The notes beneath the pieces were generated by a model that worked only from the letters and a program-made list of their open reading frames with translations, was not told where the DNA came from and did not search any database. 64,000 nucleotides of DNA from the NCBI GenBank assembly GCA_029449245.1, contig JANATF010000002.1, positions 992,001 to 1,056,000 of the forward strand, given 5' to 3'. Shown here piece by piece: positions 11,231 to 21,961 of the stretch. Source of the stretch: Mortierella alpina. Taxonomy: Eukaryota > Mortierellomycota > Mortierellomycetes > Mortierellales > Mortierellaceae. Each line of letters opens with the position of its first letter. Within the stretch, counting starts at the first letter, position 1. The translations under genes and the position numbers were made by a program.

Positions 11231-14200
11231 ATGACTTCGAAACGCCCCAACAAGGGAAAAGCACGCCTAAGCTCCATTCCCACGATGCCAACCGGTGCAG
11301 TGGAGGATAACTTGAATAATTCAGTAACGGCGCCAGCTGAGGTATCCAACAGTTCCCACAGTAACACTCTGGAACCCGAAAACACCGAACTTGGTAACCA
11401 GGAGGGCAACGAGCAACAGGAAATACCGCAACCTCATCAAGACGACGAGAACTCTTCATCCCACACAGCCATCATCGGAGCAGAAGCTACCCGTCCATCC
11501 ACTCAACCGAGCTATGCTGGCGAAGAATCCATGGCGATGGATGTCGACGATACTATTGATTCCAGCCCTACGGCCGATGATGATGATCCATTTGAACTAT
11601 CAGACATTGAGGTCCCTGACGATATAGCCGAACCCCGAGCTACTGTGAAAGAACTCCTGGACATTCAAGAGCTACAGCTACGAAAGCTCCTCGCCATCAA
11701 GCGACATATACAACAAAACCCTAGTCAAGCAGATAAATACGAAACCCGATTGCCGGATATGCAGAAAATTCTGCATGCTCGTGCCGCCAAGATAAAGGAC
11801 CTCAAGTCAATCATCGATGCCTATGACACCATACTTGCAGCATCAAACAAAATGGACGGTACGGATCCCAATGCGCAACGCCGGTCACAGGAATCCTCTA
11901 CATCCTCCAAGACAAATGGGAACCGGTCGTACCAACAACCAGCATTCCTTAACATCCCCAATCACTGGCCTCGCTTCCGTGGTCCAGGAGGAATCGCGAA
12001 CACGCAACAGTACATTGATGCATTTAAAAGACAAGTTGTGCCAGCCATCAATCCTGAGGCCCTCCTGCACGACGGCGCACGGTACTTAGGATTACTGATC
12101 AATCGTGAGGAGGATGTCGACGCTTTTAATGAGGCACTCAAGGAGGAACCCGTAAAGCTTTACGATGTGGACACTCTAGAGCGCGTATTTCTCAGGGCCT
12201 GCATCACACCTGAGGAACGTGAGCAAAGCCTCCGGGACATGGCCACAATAGGACGACTTCCACATGAAAGCTGGAAGACCTTTGCACTGCGCGTCCAGAA
12301 AAAAGTCAACCAATTTCAAGTCACAGGTGATACCACCTATCTCGTGAATCACCTTCTCAGCTCGCTGCCGTCCGCGGTCAGGAATGTCATTCGATCGGGC
12401 AACAATATGGAAGACCCCACGACTGTCGCAACGTTCTGTGACATCTTGTCTAAGTGTCTCGGACCGGACAACTTGCCTGCAGAACCCACCAGTGGCACAG
12501 TCAACAAGCCTTCCATTACCGGAACTCGATCGGCTGTCAGACCGATTCGATCGACTAGGTGCAACATCTGTCGCGGCAGACACGCAACAGAGGACCACAT
12601 CCAATGCGACAATTGCGGGAGACCAGGCCATAGAGCCGAGGAATGCGGCGCCAGCCATGCAAGACCCATGGGAACCACTCAGGATAATGCATCAAGCAAT
12701 GGCAACAACACTGTTCGGCATCATCCCTTCCGCAATAACAGCAACAATAGAGACAACAACGGTTACAACAACTACAATAACAACCACAGATCGCAGAACA
12801 AAAGATGGGTTAACAACGGCAATGGAGACAACAACAAAGACCAGAGCGCGAACCAAAGTAAGCCGACCAGTCTCACTGGTTCCAACTTAATTAATGTCTC
12901 TCCCAAAACACATCTGACGCTGAATACTCTTTCTATATCCAATTCCGATCCACCCTCTCAGCATAATGAGAACCAGACTGTAGACCTGGCATTGGAATCC
13001 ATTGCGCACCTGTCTGGTTCCATTTTCACAGACGAGGAGGAGGACACAAGAACACCGGAAGAAATAGAAATAGATGAAGATCTGCAGTACCTAGATAGTA
13101 TTTTTGATAAAATCAACATTAATAACATTGTCACCGATAATTTTCAAACCATCACATACTCTGCAATGACTGTGAACGATGCACAAAATCGACGTATTAT
13201 AGTCCCAATAGAATTTGACAACACTGTCTACGACGCATTGCTAGACACAGGCGCTTCTAAGTCTTTCATCGATCGAAATCTTGTCCAACAAGCCAACTTA
13301 AAGATCAAACCAGTGGTAGGAAAAGTCCGCCTGGGCGACAAAAACAAGTTTGGTGACCGAATTGGCGAGACAGAACCTATTGAGATCAGATGCAACGAAC
13401 ATGCCATTCTCACAGGTCTGGAAGTGTTTGATCTAGAATTTAGCTTCATCATTGGAATGGACATATTTCATGAACTTGGCTTCTCTATTGGCGGCATTTC
13501 AGATGGACGCGAGAACGCTCACTGTCTTCCTCAACCAGTTCCCGATGAAAAACCATCGCTTTTACCTTTAAAGAAACCAGAGGCAGAACTGACGGCTCAG
13601 TTCAAAGCTGAACAGAAAGCTTTCATGAAATACATTGAAGAGGTGTTAAAAGGCAATGCCGAAATACCACGCAACAGCTATTGTCCTGTACCAGAAATGA
13701 AAGTGTACTTACCTGTACCAAAAGGCACTACTCTGTTCCGTAAACCAAGACCTTTTGCGGAACAACAAATGCATATTTTTGATGAACAGGTCGCCAAATG
13801 GATGGCAGATGAAGTCATCACTTTAGCGCCAGCCGGTAATCCGCATAATAACACACTCACATTGGCATCAAAGAAGGATCTGAACGGGCAGAAAACCAAA
13901 TTTAGAGTCTGCCTGGATCCACGACCTCTCAATCTAGTCTTACCAGATGACAATCATCCTGTACCATTAATTTCGGACATCATACAACAGCTAGGAGGAC
14001 ACGCAATCTACTCCACAATTGACCTGACACAGGCATATCACCGTTTGCCGGTACACCCGTCCCATCAATCCCTAACTGCTTTTATGCACCGCGGTACCCA
14101 ATATATGTTTCAGAGAGCCCCTTTTGGACTTAAACCACTGACAAGCCTCTTTCAACGCGGTATGTCGCGCATCTTGGGTGACCTATCCTTCGTACGCGTG

Positions 14201-16447
14201 TTTGTAGACGACATTGTGGTATTCTCAAAGAACCGCGAGGACCATGCTGAACACGTACGATGCGTCATCCAAAGACTCACGGAAGCAAAACTCATCATCA
14301 ATACCGAAAAATCACATTTCTTCGCTACTCAAATTGTGCTCCTCGGATTTGTCATTGACTTGCATGGACAACGCATCGATCCTGCCAAACTTGTCAACAT
14401 CCTTGAATGGGAAGCCCCAACCACAGCTCTCCAAATCCAATCTTTTCTTGGTACATGCAATTTTTTCCGAAACCACGTACCTATCTTCAGCACTTTAGCT
14501 GCCCCACTTGACACATTGCGAAATGCACCCAAACCTTTCAAACTTAACAAGGTGGAACTTGATTCCTATAACGCTTTAAAAGAATTGCTAACTCTAGCAC
14601 CAATACTTCACTTTGTGGACTGGACTCAACCATTACTTGTCGGCACAGACGCATCCAATTACGGCGTTGGAGCCACACTATATCAGATAATATTCAATCC
14701 AAAAACCAATAAAAAAGAAGTCGTTTTTATCTCATTTATGGCCAGATCATTGCAGGCGAGAGAACGACGCTACTCTACTACGCAGAAAGAACTGCTCGCT
14801 ATCGTCTTCGCACTGAAAAAATTTCACTACTACTTGTGGGATCGTCACTTCACTTTGTACACAGACCATCGCGCCCTTACTTTCATTCACTCTCAAAAAG
14901 AGATGAACTCCATGTTAACAAACTGGCAAGAAACTAACCTCGAATACAATTTTACGGTGGAATATCGCCCAGGTGTTATGAACATTCTGCCTGATGCCCT
15001 TTCTCGTCTCTTTCCGGCTGACTTTAAATCTCGTTACCCGAGGAGGGATGAAGAAGACATTAGTATATCCTATATGCAGACCGAAGAGTCGTATAAAGAG
15101 ATCACAAGCAAGGCAGAAAGGGATGCCATTCTCGACAAAGTGCATACACTCGGTCACTTTGGCACGAACGTTATGGTTAAGAACATTCACGCTGATCATG
15201 TCACTTGGCCGCACTTAGCAGAGGACTGCCTGGCTTGGGTTAAGAAGTGCCCCGAATGCCAGCGTAACAATATTGCTCAAAAAGGGTATCATCCGCTAAA
15301 AGCCATTCATGCACAGCTGCCTGGAGAACACATGGCTGTTGATCTTGCAGGGCCTTTCCCTCTGTCAAACAATGGCAATAAATATCTGTTGATACTTGTC
15401 GACGTGTGCACACGCTTCGTATTCCTAAAGGCAATACCAAACAAAAACAGCCTCACCGTCGGCGGCGTCCTTTTTGACATATTCAGTCTCATTGGCTTTC
15501 CGTGCATTCTTCAATCTGACAATGGCACGGAATTTGTTAATGCGCTGATGACTTCGATCAAAACTGAAATGGGCACTGACCATCGTTTGACTACACCTTA
15601 TCATCCTCGAGGCAATGGCGTAGCAGAAAGACACGTCAAAATCGCCTGTGACATCCTTCGAAAAGAATTCAAACAACAAGGCAACGCATGGGATGCCCAT
15701 GTCCCTATGGCGCAATTGGCTATGAACACAAGAATCGTAGCGCTTCACAATTCATCGCCCTTTTCTCTCTTCTTTGCGCGCAAATTTAATGGTTTCCACA
15801 ATTTCTCTAATGACAAAGATGAACTACTTACACAAAAAGAACTCTGCGATCGGCTCAAATACATGACTGATTTCGTATTCCCTGCAATCACGCAGAAAGC
15901 AAAACTGACTCAAAAGAAAATGATTGAACGATTTAACGCGACTGTACTTCACAACGATTTTCCGGATGGTGCCAAGGTCATGACCCTTGACCCCATCAAA
16001 GGCGACAAGTTGACGCCGCGATACGAAGGCCCTTTCACCGTTGTTCGTCGTACTACTGGTGGCGCGTATGAACTTAGAGACGGAACTGGTTCCCTTCTGG
16101 GTCGAAATTATGCTCCTTCCCAATTAAAATTAGTCCTTGACGATTTTGAGGAAACTCCTACTTATGAAGTTGAAAAAATCCTTCATCACAAAGCTCACCC
16201 GGCAACACCAGGAAAATGGCTGTATAGGACCAAATGGAGAGGTTACTCTGACAAGGAATGCACTTGGGAACCTGAAGAAAATTTCGTTGAGAAGCAGTGT
16301 ATCCGCGATTACTGGAATAAACTTGGCGCTAACTCAGAAGCAGCAGCTCAAGAACGAGTAACTACAGCACTCGGCAAAAGAAACGTTCCACTTAGCACTG
16401 ATCGCAACACGCGTCAGTCAAAACGCATTAAACGCAGCACGGGATAA
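11231..16447 (+). CDS. D1 Gag-Pol polyprotein (1738 aa, Ty3/gypsy with chromodomain)
   Basis: One open frame encodes a retrotransposon Gag-Pol. In order: an acidic gag N terminus (MAMDVDD region), a coiled-coil-like segment, a capsid-like region, and a CCHC zinc knuckle CDNCGRPGHRAEEC (about 459-472); an Asn-rich linker; an aspartic protease with DTGA (672-675); reverse transcriptase with FVDD (991-994); RNase H starting at GTDAS (about 1138); integrase with the zinc-binding HTLGHF ... CPEC region and catalytic D1371, D1430 and E1466 (35 residues between the last two); and a chromodomain at about 1644-1685 (YEVEKILHH ... YRTKWRGYS ... CTWEP). All catalytic residues are present. Having gag and pol in one frame means the Gag:Pol ratio must be set by processing rather than frameshifting. 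No internal stop or frameshift. It starts at the first ATG of the frame, which follows the leader. Confidence 0.96.
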   Translation: MTSKRPNKGKARLSSIPTMPTGAVEDNLNNSVTAPAEVSNSSHSNTLEPENTELGNQEGNEQQEIPQPHQDDENSSSHTAIIGAEATRPSTQPSYAGEESMAMDVDDTIDSSPTADDDDPFELSDIEVPDDIAEPRATVKELLDIQELQLRKLLAIKRHIQQNPSQADKYETRLPDMQKILHARAAKIKDLKSIIDAYDTILAASNKMDGTDPNAQRRSQESSTSSKTNGNRSYQQPAFLNIPNHWPRFRGPGGIANTQQYIDAFKRQVVPAINPEALLHDGARYLGLLINREEDVDAFNEALKEEPVKLYDVDTLERVFLRACITPEEREQSLRDMATIGRLPHESWKTFALRVQKKVNQFQVTGDTTYLVNHLLSSLPSAVRNVIRSGNNMEDPTTVATFCDILSKCLGPDNLPAEPTSGTVNKPSITGTRSAVRPIRSTRCNICRGRHATEDHIQCDNCGRPGHRAEECGASHARPMGTTQDNASSNGNNTVRHHPFRNNSNNRDNNGYNNYNNNHRSQNKRWVNNGNGDNNKDQSANQSKPTSLTGSNLINVSPKTHLTLNTLSISNSDPPSQHNENQTVDLALESIAHLSGSIFTDEEEDTRTPEEIEIDEDLQYLDSIFDKININNIVTDNFQTITYSAMTVNDAQNRRIIVPIEFDNTVYDALLDTGASKSFIDRNLVQQANLKIKPVVGKVRLGDKNKFGDRIGETEPIEIRCNEHAILTGLEVFDLEFSFIIGMDIFHELGFSIGGISDGRENAHCLPQPVPDEKPSLLPLKKPEAELTAQFKAEQKAFMKYIEEVLKGNAEIPRNSYCPVPEMKVYLPVPKGTTLFRKPRPFAEQQMHIFDEQVAKWMADEVITLAPAGNPHNNTLTLASKKDLNGQKTKFRVCLDPRPLNLVLPDDNHPVPLISDIIQQLGGHAIYSTIDLTQAYHRLPVHPSHQSLTAFMHRGTQYMFQRAPFGLKPLTSLFQRGMSRILGDLSFVRVFVDDIVVFSKNREDHAEHVRCVIQRLTEAKLIINTEKSHFFATQIVLLGFVIDLHGQRIDPAKLVNILEWEAPTTALQIQSFLGTCNFFRNHVPIFSTLAAPLDTLRNAPKPFKLNKVELDSYNALKELLTLAPILHFVDWTQPLLVGTDASNYGVGATLYQIIFNPKTNKKEVVFISFMARSLQARERRYSTTQKELLAIVFALKKFHYYLWDRHFTLYTDHRALTFIHSQKEMNSMLTNWQETNLEYNFTVEYRPGVMNILPDALSRLFPADFKSRYPRRDEEDISISYMQTEESYKEITSKAERDAILDKVHTLGHFGTNVMVKNIHADHVTWPHLAEDCLAWVKKCPECQRNNIAQKGYHPLKAIHAQLPGEHMAVDLAGPFPLSNNGNKYLLILVDVCTRFVFLKAIPNKNSLTVGGVLFDIFSLIGFPCILQSDNGTEFVNALMTSIKTEMGTDHRLTTPYHPRGNGVAERHVKIACDILRKEFKQQGNAWDAHVPMAQLAMNTRIVALHNSSPFSLFFARKFNGFHNFSNDKDELLTQKELCDRLKYMTDFVFPAITQKAKLTQKKMIERFNATVLHNDFPDGAKVMTLDPIKGDKLTPRYEGPFTVVRRTTGGAYELRDGTGSLLGRNYAPSQLKLVLDDFEETPTYEVEKILHHKAHPATPGKWLYRTKWRGYSDKECTWEPEENFVEKQCIRDYWNKLGANSEAAAQERVTTALGKRNVPLSTDRNTRQSKRIKRSTG

Positions 16448-16658
16448 ACCCATAAGCGCACCCGAGGTTTTCCACTTTTCCCCTCGCAAAACAATACTCC
16501 ATACAAGGGGTGTTACACCCAAAAGAGGTTTCAATTTTTTTCTTTCCTCGCAACAGAATAATCATACCATAGAATGCCAATTTTTTTTTCCCTCTATGAC
16601 TCCACATGTTAAGCGACAACAGAATGCGTATCTCATTCTCCATTGAGGAGGAGGGCAG

Positions 16659-16817
16659 TGTTGTATATTGACCCTTAACATAGTATGTGCAGTCAGATAG
16701 CTAGCAGAGCACTCAGCCACCAGGGAACCCGCCACTATTTAAGGCACCCTGGAGCCTGTCATTAAAGATCCCTCTCTTGTTCTCATTCATTCTTGGTAAT
16801 TTGCCTGCTACTTCTCA
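16659..16817 (+). repeat. 3' LTR of D1
   Basis: 159 bp, equal to the 5' LTR apart from one extra A. It is followed at once by the second CAGAG TSD copy and then B1 pol sequence. Confidence 0.93.
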
Positions 16818-16822
16818 CAGAG

Positions 16823-19800
16823 TGGCGCCTTGGGATTCGATGAACGCTTGCACGCTGGGATTTGAACTTGTTTGCGATTGGAGGAGGGACATCGGAACCC
16901 TGGGGTGAAAACCCACGTTCAAGAAGAAGGGCGAGTATCCAGTGGAGGCGTTGATCGAGTTGTTGTAGGCGAATTCAGCTGCAGTCAGCAATAAATCCCA
17001 GTTGGTCTGTTTTTGGTCGACGAAAGCACGTAGTATGTCTTCCAGGGTCTGGTTCGCTCTCTTTGTCTGGCCGTCAGTCTGCGGGTGGAACGCCGTGGAC
17101 ATAGCGAGCTTTACATCGAGTAAGCGGTGAAGCTCCTTCCAAAACCGGCTGGTGAATTTGGTGTCGCGGTCGGACACGATGGTGGTGGGCATACCATGAA
17201 GTCGGAACACGTTGTCGAAAAATAGGCGGGCCACATCGGAAGCTGTATCTGTTGTTTTGCTTGGGGCAAAGTGGACCTGCTTTGATAGCTTGTCTACAAA
17301 GACCGTTATGGCATCGTGGCCTCGAGGTGTCTTGGGGAGCTGGACAATGAAGTCCATGGTCACTGTCTCCCATCGCTGAGCTGGTATCTCAAGGGGCTGT
17401 AAAAGTCCGGCAGGCCGCTGGTGACTGGGCTTGTTGCGCTGACAACCTTCGCATGTCTCGACATATGTTTTGGTGTCTCGTACGATCTGGGGCCAGTACA
17501 CAATGCGTCGGAGCTGGTCGTATGTCTTCTGGAAGCCCAAGTGACCGGAGATAGCAGAATCATGGGAATCGTGTAGAAGGGAGAGGCGGATATCAGCTTT
17601 TTGAGGTATGCATACAAGGGTCTGATTGTGGCGTATCACGCAGAGGAAGCCTTCATGTAGCAAATAACGAGGTGGGCAACTTCCCTGAAGGCAGCTTCGA
17701 TAGATAGGACCGATTTTGGGATCATCGGCGTAACTATCAATCAGGCGCTGCCTTAGGCCCGGGTCTAGCGTGATGTTTAACGAGTTGAGCGACAAAGGCG
17801 GGGGATCTTGATGGTCCGGTCGTCGCGACAAGGCGTCAGAGACGATGTTGTCGGCTCCTCGCTTGTATCTGAAATCGAAATCATACTCCTGCAGGAGCTC
17901 CATCCATCTCGCCTGTCGGCGCGTCAATTTGGGCTGTGTGGGGAAATGTCGGAGCGTGGCATGGTCTGTGTACACGATGAAGTGGGAGCCGTCAAGGTAA
18001 TATCGCCAAGTTTTCAGTGCGTGGACGACTGCTAGTAGCTCCTGCTCATGGGTCGGGTAGTTTTTCTCGGCCGAATTGAGCTTCCGAGAGGTGAAGGCAA
18101 CTGGCCTGGACACGCCATTCGAGTCTGTCTGGAACAACACTGCGCCAATAGCAAATCCGGAGGCATCGGTCTCCACAGTGGATGGTAGATCGGGGTCGAA
18201 GATCCTGAGAACCGGCGCTTTGCTAATCGCGTCTTTGAGATCAGTAAACGCGCGTTCCGTGTCATCATCCCAGGAAAACTGGACGCCTTCTCCTAGTAAT
18301 GCTGTCAGAGGTAGAGCAATGGAAGCGAAATTTTCGATATACTGCTGATAAAATTGAGCCAGACCAACAAACTGCTGGACCTCTTTTTGCTTGCTGGGTC
18401 GCGGCCACTCTGTGATTGCCTTCACGAGACCGGCATTGGTGTGGACGCCGTCTTTGGAAATTACGTGGCCCAGGAATTCTGTCTGTTCTTGCATGAACGA
18501 GCACTTGCTCAATTTCACGTAGAGGCCGTTGCTCCGGAGCAGGGATAGGACGCTTCTTAAGTGGCGGAGATGGTCGGCCTTGGTCTTGGAGTATATCAGT
18601 AGGTCGTCAAGATATATGACGACCCATTTGTCAAGGACCGGGTTGAATACTTTGAGCATCATATTGGAGAACGAGGCCGGGGCGTTAGTGAGACCGAATG
18701 GAACAACATTAAATTCAAAGTGGCCATAGCGGCAACGGAACGCGGTCTTGTGAGTGTGGGGTTCAAACACCCGTTGCTGATGGTATCCAGACAGTAAATC
18801 GAGCTTGGTGAAATAACGTGCTCCACGGAACCTATCGATAAGCTCGTCGATGCGCGGCAATGGATGGCGGTTTTTGCGCGTGATACGGTTTAGGCCTCGG
18901 TAGTCTACACACAACCGTAGAGAGCCGTCTTTCTTCTTGACGAAGAGGACCGGCGCACCGTAGGGCGATGTGCTAGGCTTGATAAATCCTTTGCGTAGTA
19001 ACTCGTCGAGCTGTTTCCGGGGCTCATCCAGCTCCGCAATGGATAGGCGGATGACAGGTCGCACCGGAGGGTCAGCGTTGGGGTCGGTTTCGATCTTCAT
19101 AGCGTCACCTCTGTCTGGAGGGAGGCCGTCGGGGAGTGTGTCGGGAAAGACGTCGCCAAACTCCTTGAGAAGGGGTTGAACATCCGCAGGAATGTCTGGG
19201 GAGGGTTGAGTGTGTTTTGCTATTTTCACGAGGGCGAGGTAGACCTCGCTGCCAGGTTGAGCGGTAAGAGCGTGAAAGTGCATGTGACTGAGGAGCATTC
19301 CGCGAGACTTGGAGGTGATGGATGAAGGAGCGAACCCTCGACACGTCCAAAGCACGCTCGTGCCCTGAAAGTCGAAATGGAGGTCGTTGGTGCGCCAGTT
19401 GATGTGAGGATTGAGTTCGGTGAGCCAGGGCTTTCCGAGGATGAGGTCGTATTTTTTGAGCGGGTAGAGGAGGGGTTGCAAATTGTCAGTATAGGCGTCG
19501 CGGGCAAGTTGGATGGGAACGGTGTGTTGGGTGATGGAAGAGGAGCCGTCGGGGAGGATGATGGGGACAGGTGAGCAGGTTTGGCGGGGGAGAGAGTGTC
19601 GTTGTTGGAAGGAGGAGCTAATGACATTGCCTTCAGCCCCTCCGTCGATGAGGATGCGAGCGGGGTGACCATTGATGGAGCCGATGAATGTGAGTAGAGT
19701 GCGCTCGGCAACAGTCTGTGTGAAGGATTGTAGACGAACCGTACGCTTGCGCATACGTTTCAGTTTGCTTTTGGAGTAGGTGGATTCTAGCGATGCGAGA

Positions 19801-20090
19801 GAGACAGGTGGGACCAGGGTCACTGTCTCTGACGTTCTAGGGGGAAGGGGGTGATCGTAGCGAGGGTCGTAGCGAGGTTGAGGAATCGGGGTCAGGGAAT
19901 CAGGGGTAGGGTCAGTGTTCGAGGTATGGGGCACGGCGTGAGGGGGAGCGAGCGAAGGACGAGTTTCAACAAGGGATTTGTTGTGTTGTGCAACAGTAAA
20001 TTTATTGCGGTGTGTGGGGTGACAACTTAACTCTGGCGGTTGCTCACTCCCCTTGTCCAGAGGAGGAAGGGAAGGAGTGTCAGCGATCAA
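16823..20090 (-). pseudogene. B1 pol, N-terminal part (protease, RT, RNase H, most of integrase)
   Basis: Numbered from 20090, the frame has protease motif DGGA (149-152), reverse transcriptase YLDD (493-496), RNase H starting at TDAS (641), and the integrase zinc region and catalytic Asp913 and Asp974. The third catalytic residue at 1010 (codon 17061-17063) is Lys (AAG), where B2 has Glu (GAG). This single G-to-A change on the coding strand should abolish strand transfer. The frame is cut after ESQGATL by D1. Pol lies in the -1 frame relative to gag, and the true entry is the GGGAAAC slip site at 20120-20126 rather than any ATG. Confidence 0.93.
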
Positions 20091-20098
20091 GTTCTGGA

Positions 20099-21007
20099 CT
20101 AATCTTGATCGCTGGGAGCGTTTCCCGACACGGGGGGAGGGATGCGGGCTTGTTCAATGGCATTGACACGACACTCGCTCGCCATGTGTCCTTGTTGGCG
20201 GCAACGGAAGCAACTGCCACTGGCCATTAGGCTTCTGCGGTCGGTATCGCTAAGGGGGCGTAGCGGGGGTCGGTGATTGTTTTGTCGAGTGTAGGACCGG
20301 AAGTTGTGGGGTCGGTTGTTGGAGCGAGGTGGTTGTTGTCGTAAGGCGTTCAGGGTCACTCGGCGGACGATAGTTTCGATGTTATGGAGGAGTAGGTTAT
20401 CCACTTCCATGGCGTTGGGATCAGCGGCGGAAAGGTGGGTGGCGGCAGCCATTTGGAGGGCGCTGGTATCCGCGCGGTTGGTGGAAGGAGACTGGCCTTT
20501 GTCGGGTGTGAAGTTGTAAACATGGTCATATTGCTCAGCAGCTTGGCAGAGTTCGTGGATCGAAGGGGCAACAGAACGGTTAATGCCCATGCTCAATAGC
20601 ATTTGTCGCAGACTTGGAGGGGCACCTTGTAAGAAGCATGTCTTGGCTGAATCCTCCATGACTTTACGAGCCTCCTCATGCATCTCCGGTGTGCAGAGGA
20701 CGGCTAGGTATCGGCGCGTCCTCCCAACGTATTCGGATACGGTCGAGGTCATGCGGATGGAGTAGAGCAATGTGCGGATGTGATCATAGAAGCCGGCGGG
20801 ACGGAACTCGGTGCGGAAGGCTTCGACAAAAATGGACCAGTCAGTGGAGTCCGGCAGATACTGTCCATCCCACCAGAGTAGGCCGGTGGAGCCAAGGTAA
20901 GCGATGGCGGTGACCGTGCGGGACACATCGGCGATGTTTGCGCCAAGGAAGAAGCGGCGTACGGTGGTCAACCATGCCTCGCAAGCAAATCCATCGCGCA
21001 CGCCGTT
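20099..21007 (-). pseudogene. B1 gag, C-terminal part
   Basis: 303 codons of gag including a capsid-like region and a CCHC knuckle CFRCRQQGHMASEC near the end. It is separated from its first 43 codons (42138-42266) by A1. Adding both pieces and counting the CCGTT TSD once gives 1,038 nt, the same as B2 gag. It ends in TAG at 20099-20101, 18 nt after the frameshift heptamer. Confidence 0.92.
20120..20126 (-). promoter_or_regulatory. -1 frameshift heptamer GGGAAAC, B1 gag-pol
   Basis: On the minus strand G GGA AAC is in gag phase and fits X XXY YYZ. Slipping by -1 enters the open pol frame. The gag TAG follows 18 nt later. The same site occurs in B2 and E. Confidence 0.8.
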
Positions 21008-21218
21008 TGTGGTGTTTTATGCTGGTGTGGGGCCCAGGCACGTATGTACCTGAGTCGCACGTCCCTTTTTACTTCTACGATTATTAAGAGTTCCCGTGAC
21101 CGGTGTCTGGAGGAGCTATATAAGTCCTCCAGATCCCTGTCCACAATAAAACCCTCTTGTTCTCGTTGACTTCAGTCCCCAGTTTAGTATTGTAAGTTTA
21201 CCCCTAGAGAATATCACA
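21008..21218 (+). repeat. 5' LTR of A1
   Basis: 211 bp, TGTGGTG...ATATCACA. TATATAA is at the centre of an inverted repeat (21107-21132). AATAAA lies just downstream. Confidence 0.94.
21107..21132 (+). promoter_or_regulatory. LTR promoter: TATA box inside a perfect inverted repeat
   Basis: Arms CTGGAGGA (21107-21114) and TCCTCCAG (21125-21132) are perfect inverted complements around 10 nt holding TATATAA. The same arrangement is kept in every A-family LTR here: 8235-8260, 42021-42046, 42361-42386 and 49150-49175. The promoter role is inferred from the TATA box and its LTR position. Confidence 0.7.
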
Positions 21219-21961
21219 TTTTTTTCAACGTACTAAAGAGTCGGCATCCATCCATTGCATCCATCTTCAAGTGTGTTTGATTTGCATCCATTGAGATTCT
21301 ATCATCCATCTTTCACTGTTTGCAATTGGGACCTCTCCTTTGTCGTTTATCATTGCTCAAGCAAGATCCAGAAAGACCCAATAGGCTTGTTCCTGTTGAA
21401 TCGTGTTTCGAAGATCGAACTTGTGTGCTCTTTTGTGTCTTGGCTGCACATCGCTGCGTGATCCGCTGTTCTTGGGAATATCCAGTGCGTCGTGTTCCAG
21501 TGTTGTTTTCAACCACCACAAATCTTTGCATTTGTTCTTGGTATTTACCACGGCAAATCATTTTGATTGTTTGACGGTATTCACCGCCTGCAATTCATCA
21601 TCCTCTCTGCTGATTGGCTAGTGCCATCAGCAAATCATTCTCTCTGTTGTCGGTTAGCTCCGCCAGAAAGTTTTAATTGTTGTTGTGTTGTTGTGTTCTA
21701 GCTGACGGAAAATTCTTCCTCAAGCAGCTGAGCTTCGACCGATAATTTTACTTGCATAGTCTTTTGACTCCAAGTATTCCTTGTGTGTGTTTCGACTATC
21801 ACTTGGTGTGTTAGAGACAAGACCTATAGCAGGGTAGTCTCGTGTAATCATCCTATAGACTGTAAGCTGTAGTGTTTGAGAATCGAAACTGTTGACATAA
21901 TAAAAGTCCAGTCTTGGTATCGCTTGAACCTCCTTTTTTCCGCTTTGCTTTTTATTACCGC
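21219..21961 (+). other. A1 leader (5' untranslated)
   Basis: 743 nt between the LTR and the gag ATG, starting with a T-run and TTCAACGTACTAAAGAG. No TGG-type PBS is visible at the LTR edge. Small open frames (up to 84 codons) are not supported as genes, though they are shared by A1, A2 and partly A3. Confidence 0.7.

Larger units (their letters stand above)
10668..16817 (+). mobile_element. D1: complete chromovirus, single gag-pol ORF
   Basis: LTRs 10668-10825 (158 bp) and 16659-16817 (159 bp) differ by one A in the GGGACCC/GGGAACCC run. The TSD CAGAG is at 10663-10667 and 16818-16822. A purine tract, GAGGAGGAGGGCAG (16645-16658), precedes the 3' LTR. One uninterrupted ORF encodes all domains. 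D1 sits antisense in the integrase region of B1 pol. It looks structurally competent; activity is not shown. Confidence 0.95.

Noticed and set aside
21150-21240. Tf1-like self-priming in A (CGTTGA in the LTR pairing with TCAACG after the LTR)
   Set aside because: Only about six base pairs match, too little to claim; kept only as an open question about the missing primer site.
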